NCBI RefSeq assembly: GCF_013466425.1 | Contig: NZ_CP059165.1 | Span: 2,542,001 to 2,606,000, forward strand | Length of the DNA: 64,000 nucleotides | DNA from: Mycobacterium vicinigordonae | GTDB lineage: Bacteria; Actinomycetota; Actinomycetes; Mycobacteriales; Mycobacteriaceae | Reading direction: 5' to 3' | Part shown: positions 59,579-64,000 of the stretch, in pieces | How the letters are laid out: each line of letters begins with the position of its first letter | How positions within the stretch are numbered: position 1 is the stretch's first letter | Position numbers and translations under genes: made by a program | The notes under the pieces: generated by a model | What the model saw: the letters and a program-made list of their open reading frames with translations, nothing else | What the model was told of the DNA's origin: nothing | Databases searched by the model: none

Positions 59579-60550
59579 TTAGGAATACAACGCCTTCTTC
59601 AATGCCGCTAGCCCGCGGCCGGTGGCCTCGGCGGCGGCTGGCACCACCAGGGCGAAGCTGGCGTAACCGTGCACCATCGTCGGTTCGATGCTCACCTCCA
59701 CCGGGACCCCGGCGGCAGCGAGCAGCTCCGCATACCGTGCGCCGTCGTCGCGCAGCGGATCGTGCTGGGCGATGCCGATGAATGCCGGCGGCAGATCCCT
59801 GAGCTCGCCGTTGCCGGGAGCGAGGTGGGCGGGCAGCATCGTGTGGTCGCTGAGGTCGAGGTGCGGCACGTACCAGGCCAAGAACGCGTCGATGACCTCT
59901 TCGTCCAGGATCGGGTCCTGGCGGTGCTCCAGGAACGACGGCAGCGTCCGGTCGCCGATGCACGAGGGGTACCACAGCAGCTGATAGACCAGCGTCGGAC
60001 CACCCTGGTCGGAATTGTCGCGGGCCAGTTGAGCCATGACCGCCGAGATGTTTCCGCCCGCTGAATCGCCGGCGACGGCGATGCGGCTGGGGTCGCCGCC
60101 GAGCTGAGCGGCGTTTTCGCCGACCCACCGTAGCGCCGCCCAACTGTCCTGCACGGCGGCGGGAAAAGGATGCTCGGGCGCCAGACGGTAGCCCACCGAC
60201 ACCACGATGGCGTCGGCACCAACGGCATGGGCGCGCGCGACGTGGTCGTGAGTGTCCAGGTCGCCCAATGACCAACCGCCGCCGTGGTAGAAGACGACCA
60301 CCGGCAGGTTGTCGTGCGCCGCGGTCGGCGGCCAGTAGATCCGCACCGGGATGTCGGTGTGTTCGCCGTGGCCGATTCGGCGCTCCTCAATTCGCAGCTG
60401 TGGGAGTAGCTCCGGGGGCGCTTTCAGTGCCGCCAATTGGGCGCGGGCCACCGCGACGCCGTCAGCGGCGTTGAAGGTCATCGGGAGGGCATCGAGCAAC
60501 ATCTTGAGGAGCGGATCGATGCTGGCTGGTTCGATGGGCGGCTCCGTCAT
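59579..60550 (-). CDS. nlhH: HSL-family carboxylesterase NlhH
   Basis: 323 residues from ATG 60550, which matches the start of Rv1399c. The oxyanion motif HGGGW, the nucleophile elbow GDSAGG, and the DPLRDDG and VHGY segments with the catalytic Asp and His form a full HSL esterase. It hydrolyses short-chain esters without a lid. The start lies 26 bases inside the next gene's stop region: the two esterase genes are tandem on the minus strand, 26 bp apart, and share extended blocks, so they arose by duplication. Confidence 0.93.
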   Translation of the reverse strand: MTEPPIEPASIDPLLKMLLDALPMTFNAADGVAVARAQLAALKAPPELLPQLRIEERRIGHGEHTDIPVRIYWPPTAAHDNLPVVVFYHGGGWSLGDLDTHDHVARAHAVGADAIVVSVGYRLAPEHPFPAAVQDSWAALRWVGENAAQLGGDPSRIAVAGDSAGGNISAVMAQLARDNSDQGGPTLVYQLLWYPSCIGDRTLPSFLEHRQDPILDEEVIDAFLAWYVPHLDLSDHTMLPAHLAPGNGELRDLPPAFIGIAQHDPLRDDGARYAELLAAAGVPVEVSIEPTMVHGYASFALVVPAAAEATGRGLAALKKALYS

Positions 60551-60575
60551 GGCATAACGGTACGCACAATCGCAA

Positions 60576-61532
60576 CTATCCGTGCAGCGCAACGCGCAGT
60601 CTTGTTAACCCGCGGTCCATCGCGGCGGTGGCCGCGGGCACTACCCCGGCGTAGCCGAGGTAGCCGTGCACCATGGTCTCGGCGTTGTGCACCTCTACCC
60701 GGACTCCGGCGTCGGCCAGCAGCTCGCCGTACCGGATGCCGTCGTCGCGCAGTGGGTCGTAGGCAGCGACCGCGATATAGGCGGCTGGCAGGCCGGACAG
60801 GTTCTCCGCCCGGCCGGGGGCCATCCCCGATGGCGGATCTGACATGTCGACGTCGCCCGCATACCAACGGGAGAAGTCCGAGATCGCCTTGGCGCCCAGG
60901 ATTGGCGCGTCGGCGTTCTCGGTGAACGACGGCAATGACGCATCCCACATCGTGGACGGGTACCACAGCAGTTGGAACGTGATCGGTGGCGCGCCCTCGT
61001 CGCGGGCCTGCTGCGCGATCGCCGCCGCGATGGTGCCGCCCGCCGAATCTCCGGCCACTGCGATCCGGCGGGTGTCGGCACCGAGATCGGCCCCGTGCTC
61101 GGCGACCCATCGCGTTGCGGCCCAAGCGTCCTCGACCGCGGCGGGGTAGGGATGTTCGGGGGCCAGTCGGTAGTCGACGGACACCACGATCGCCTCGGCG
61201 CCCACGGCGTGCTGGCGCGCCGTGCCGTCGTGGGTGTCCAGGTCACCCATCACGAAGCCGCCGCCGTGGAAGAACAGTACGACCGGCGCGCAGTCGGATG
61301 CTATTGGTGGCCAATAGATCCGGATCCCGACGGGGCCGCCGGGGCCGTCCAGTGTCCGGTCTTCGACGCGAAGTTCGGGATGCAGCGGCCGGCGCGGCAG
61401 GTCTCGCAGACGTTGCCGGACGGCGTCGAGTCCATCTTCGGTCGATAGCCGAAACGGAACGGCATCCAGTACCTTCAGCAGGATGGGGTCGACACCGGGT
61501 TTCTCATCGGCGGCGTTGTCCAAAGTGGGCAT
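60576..61532 (-). CDS. lipI: HSL-family carboxylesterase LipI type (Rv1400c)
   Basis: 318 residues from ATG 61532. HGGGF, GDSAGG, DPLRDDG and VHGYLGYAG form the active site. It shares long identical blocks with the neighbour, for example [11 protein letters not shown] and LLWYPS. No signal peptide is seen, so it is probably cytosolic or membrane-associated. The start codon overlaps the start of the divergent YhhN gene by two bases. Confidence 0.92.
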   Translation of the reverse strand: MPTLDNAADEKPGVDPILLKVLDAVPFRLSTEDGLDAVRQRLRDLPRRPLHPELRVEDRTLDGPGGPVGIRIYWPPIASDCAPVVLFFHGGGFVMGDLDTHDGTARQHAVGAEAIVVSVDYRLAPEHPYPAAVEDAWAATRWVAEHGADLGADTRRIAVAGDSAGGTIAAAIAQQARDEGAPPITFQLLWYPSTMWDASLPSFTENADAPILGAKAISDFSRWYAGDVDMSDPPSGMAPGRAENLSGLPAAYIAVAAYDPLRDDGIRYGELLADAGVRVEVHNAETMVHGYLGYAGVVPAATAAMDRGLTRLRVALHG

Positions 61533-62295
61533 GGAGGTACCGTACGCACCGCGGCTGATGGTCGGTGGCTGGGTGGCCGCCGGATGGGCGGGCATTGCGT
61601 ACGGCATTTACCTGACCGTGATCGCCGTGCGCTTGCCTCCTGGTAGCGAACTCACCGGGCAGTGGAGCTTGCAGCCGCTCTTCAAGGCATCGATGGCGGT
61701 GCTACTCGCGGTCGCCGCGGTCGCGCATCCGGTGGCCCGTGAACGGCGCTGGCTGCTGCCCGCACTACTGTTCTCTGGCGCGGGTGACTGGTTGCTTGCG
61801 ATGCCGTGGTGGAAGATGTCGTTCGTGTTGGGGCTGGGCTCATTTCTGTTGGCGCACATATGTTTTTTGCTCGCGCTGCTGCCGCACGTCGCTCCGTCGC
61901 GAGGGCGGGTCGCGGCGGCCGCGGTGATGGTCTTGGCCTCGGCTTCGATGCTGGTCTGGTTCTGGCCGCACCTTTCCCAAGGCAGCGAGAATTTGACGGT
62001 CCCGGTAACGGTCTACCTCTCCGTGCTATCGGCGATGGTGTGTACGGCGCTGCTAGCGCGGTTGCCCACCATCTGGACCGCGGTGGGCGCGGTGTGCTTC
62101 GCCGCATCGGACTCGATGATCGCGATCGGCAAGTTCATTCTGGGCAACGAAGCGCTGGCGGTACCGATCTGGTGGTCCTACGCCGCTGCCGAGATCCTGA
62201 TCACCGCCGGGTTCTTCTTCGGCCGCGAGGATCTGAAGGGGCCCTCGGACATCGTCGTGGCCGCTGGTGAGTCAGACCAGAAAGACCTTGACTAG
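61531..62295 (+). CDS. YhhN/TMEM86-family membrane protein (Rv1401 type)
   Basis: 254 residues from ATG 61531; ATG 61558 (245 aa) is the alternative and both lack a strong site. Eight or so membrane spans. The [13 protein letters not shown] and [12 protein letters not shown] segments match the paired Asp motifs of the lysoplasmalogenase family YhhN. The activity is proven only for some members. Its last 29 bases overlap the PriA reading frame. Confidence 0.83.
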   Translation: MEVPYAPRLMVGGWVAAGWAGIAYGIYLTVIAVRLPPGSELTGQWSLQPLFKASMAVLLAVAAVAHPVARERRWLLPALLFSGAGDWLLAMPWWKMSFVLGLGSFLLAHICFLLALLPHVAPSRGRVAAAAVMVLASASMLVWFWPHLSQGSENLTVPVTVYLSVLSAMVCTALLARLPTIWTAVGAVCFAASDSMIAIGKFILGNEALAVPIWWSYAAAEILITAGFFFGREDLKGPSDIVVAAGESDQKDLD

Positions 62296-64000
62296 CAACA
62301 TATCTCGCGTTGCCGCCGAGGTAGAACCGGTCGCGCGGGTGTTGCCGATGCTGTCGGTACCGCATCTGGACCGCGAGTTCGACTATTTGGTCTCGCCCGA
62401 GCAGTCCGACGACGCGCAGCCGGGCGTCAGGGTCCGGGTGCGCTTCCACGGGCGTTTGGTCGACGGGTTCGTGCTGGAGCGTCGCAACGACACCGATCAC
62501 CACGGCAAGCTGGGCTGGCTGGATCGCGTCGTGTCTCCCGAGCCGGTACTCACGCCGGAGATTCGCCGGCTGGTGGAGGCGGTTGCAGCGCGCTACGCCG
62601 GCACCCGGGCCGACGTGCTGCGATTGGCGATCCCGGCTCGGCACGCCAGGGTGGAAAAAGAAGTGTCCGCCGTCGCGGCGCTACCCGTGGTGGCGCCCGT
62701 CGACCCGTCCGGCTGGCAGGTCTACAGCCGCGGCGCTCAGTTTCTGGATGCGTTGGCCGCCGCCCGGGCCGCTCGCGCCGTTTGGCAGACGCTGCCGGGG
62801 GAGCAGTGGGCAGACCGCCTTGCCGAGGTGGCGGCCCAGACCGTGGCTGCGGGACGAGCAGCCTTGGCGATCGTGCCAGACCAGCGCGACATCGACACGT
62901 TGTGGCAGGCGACGGTCCGACACGTCGACCCCAGCGGCGTCGTCGCGCTGTCCGCCGGGCTCGGGCCCGCCGCGCGGTACCGGCGCTGGCTGGCCGCGTT
63001 GCGGGGCAGCGCGCGGGTGGTGATCGGTACGCGCAGCGCCGTATTCGCCCCGATGTCCGACCTCGGTCTGGTCATGGTGTGGGCCGACGCCGACGACAGC
63101 CTCGTCGAGCCCCGCGCACCGTACCCGCATGCACGGGAGGTCGCGATGCTGCGCGCGCACCAGGCCCGTTGCGCCGCCCTGATCGGCGGTTACGCCCGAA
63201 CTGCCGAGGCGCAGGCGTTGGTGCGCAGCGGCTGGTCACACGATGTCGTCGCGCCCCGGCCGCTGGTACGAACCCGCGCGCCGCGGGTGGTGGCCCTCGA
63301 CGACAGCGGTTATGTCGACGAACGCGACCCGGCGGCACGGAGCGCGCGGCTGCCGTCGATTGCCCTGCGCGCGGCGCGTTCTGCACTTGACGCCGGAGCC
63401 CCCGTGCTGGTCCAGGTGCCGCGGCGCGGGTATGTGCCGTCCTTGGCGTGCGGGCGTTGCCGCGCTATCGCGCGGTGCCGGCACTGCACGGGCCCGTTAG
63501 CGCTGCAGGAGCGAGGTGGGGGCGCGCAGTGCCGGTGGTGCGGCCGGGTCGACCTGGCGCCGCGGTGCGCGCGCTGCGGGTCGGATGCGGTGCGGGCCGT
63601 GGTGGTGGGGGCCCGGCGTACCGCCGAGGAACTGGGCCGCGCTTTCCCTGGCACCGCGGTGGTCACGTCGTCGGGCGAAACCGTGGTGTCGGAGGTGCCC
63701 GGGCTGCCCGCACTGGTGGTCGCGACACCGGGGGCCGAGCCGCGCGCGGTGGATGGCTACGGGGCCGCGCTGCTGCTGGACACCTGGGCCTTGCTAGGCC
63801 GCCAGGATTTGCGTGCGGCCGAGGATGCACTGTGGCGCTGGATGGCTGCCGCCGCACTGGTGCGGGCCCGTGGCGAGGGCGGCGTGGTCACCGTGGTGGC
63901 CGAATCCTCCCTTCCCACGGTGCAAGCGCTGGTCAGGTGGGATCCAGTGGGACACGCCGATGCAGAGTTGGCGGCACGTGCCGAGGTGGGTTTGCCGCCC
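62267..64000 (+). CDS. priA: Primosome-like protein PriA, 3' end missing
   Basis: The frame runs off the window at base 64000, giving 578 residues. GTG 62267 was chosen; TTG 62288 is the other option. The N-terminal 3'-DNA-binding domain opens [18 protein letters not shown]. The Zn region has [13 protein letters not shown] and [16 protein letters not shown]. The helicase core looks degenerate: the place of Walker A reads [14 protein letters not shown] with no GKT/GKS, and the DEAH position reads VMVWADADD. This agrees with the actinobacterial PriA group, thought to be replication restart scaffolds without helicase action. It is equivalent to Rv1402. Confidence 0.92.
   Translation, partial: MSQTRKTLTSNISRVAAEVEPVARVLPMLSVPHLDREFDYLVSPEQSDDAQPGVRVRVRFHGRLVDGFVLERRNDTDHHGKLGWLDRVVSPEPVLTPEIRRLVEAVAARYAGTRADVLRLAIPARHARVEKEVSAVAALPVVAPVDPSGWQVYSRGAQFLDALAAARAARAVWQTLPGEQWADRLAEVAAQTVAAGRAALAIVPDQRDIDTLWQATVRHVDPSGVVALSAGLGPAARYRRWLAALRGSARVVIGTRSAVFAPMSDLGLVMVWADADDSLVEPRAPYPHAREVAMLRAHQARCAALIGGYARTAEAQALVRSGWSHDVVAPRPLVRTRAPRVVALDDSGYVDERDPAARSARLPSIALRAARSALDAGAPVLVQVPRRGYVPSLACGRCRAIARCRHCTGPLALQERGGGAQCRWCGRVDLAPRCARCGSDAVRAVVVGARRTAEELGRAFPGTAVVTSSGETVVSEVPGLPALVVATPGAEPRAVDGYGAALLLDTWALLGRQDLRAAEDALWRWMAAAALVRARGEGGVVTVVAESSLPTVQALVRWDPVGHADAELAARAEVGLPP

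Overview
The window is high-GC actinobacterial DNA from a slow-growing, PE_PGRS-bearing Mycobacterium, near the M. tuberculosis / M. kansasii / M. marinum branch. Almost every housekeeping protein resembles its M. tuberculosis counterpart from end to end (as remembered, no database was searched). Two PE_PGRS genes confirm the clade. It is not the M. tuberculosis complex itself: genes that I recall as the Rv2531c-Rv2559c block and the Rv1367c-Rv1402 block lie side by side here, whereas in H37Rv they are far apart.

Layout. 1-7.7 kb: the end of rarA, a two-domain hypothetical on the other strand, a YjbQ-family gene, alaS, ruvX, mltG, aroE and a prepilin-peptidase-like gene. 7.8-16.3 kb: the shikimate run aroC-aroK-aroB-aroQ, an opposed membrane protein with a repeat tail, then pepQ, a PE_PGRS gene, efp, nusB and a small membrane protein. 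16.3-23.2 kb: a PucR-type regulator, an Rv1733c-like membrane protein, a DadA-like oxidase, a GreA-like protein and a large Orn/Lys/Arg decarboxylase. 23.4-30.1 kb: a compact accessory operon made of a GntR/UTRA regulator, a 2x[4Fe-4S] ferredoxin, an SsuA-like lipoprotein, an SsuC-like permease, an SsuB-like ATPase and an AprA-like flavoprotein with a HEAT-repeat tail. Every junction but one is an ATGA overlap. This is the best candidate for an undescribed system. 30.0-32.5 kb: a flavin monooxygenase and a serine beta-lactamase-fold hydrolase on the minus strand.

32.9-40.7 kb: an lprF-type lipoprotein gene broken by four single-base insertions, the coupled operon cytochrome-b5/desaturase - pks18 - sulfotransferase, a second PE_PGRS gene on the minus strand, a decayed copy of the sulfotransferase 3' end, and a secreted CBM2 protein. 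40.9-49.7 kb: the complete pyrimidine operon pyrR-pyrB-pyrC-(PH-domain gene)-carA-carB-pyrF, headed by a recognisable PyrR-binding leader that covers the ribosome site. 49.7-54.5 kb: a Mop/TOBE regulator, mihF, gmk, rpoZ, coaBC and metK. 54.5-64 kb: a PNPOx-fold protein, AlkB divergent from a Tat-exported cholesterol-oxidase-like GMC enzyme, a Baeyer-Villiger-type monooxygenase, two tandem HSL-family esterases, a YhhN-family membrane protein and the start of priA, which runs off the end.

How the parts fit. The aromatic and pyrimidine operons and the translation, transcription and nucleotide genes are core. The accessory material lies between them: the AprA-like importer operon, the lipid-tailoring trio, the PE_PGRS genes and the AlkB/GMC pair. 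Relative to the H37Rv gene order as I remember it, toxin-antitoxin modules, lppA/lppB, PE15/PPE20 and cyp132 are absent at the matching positions.
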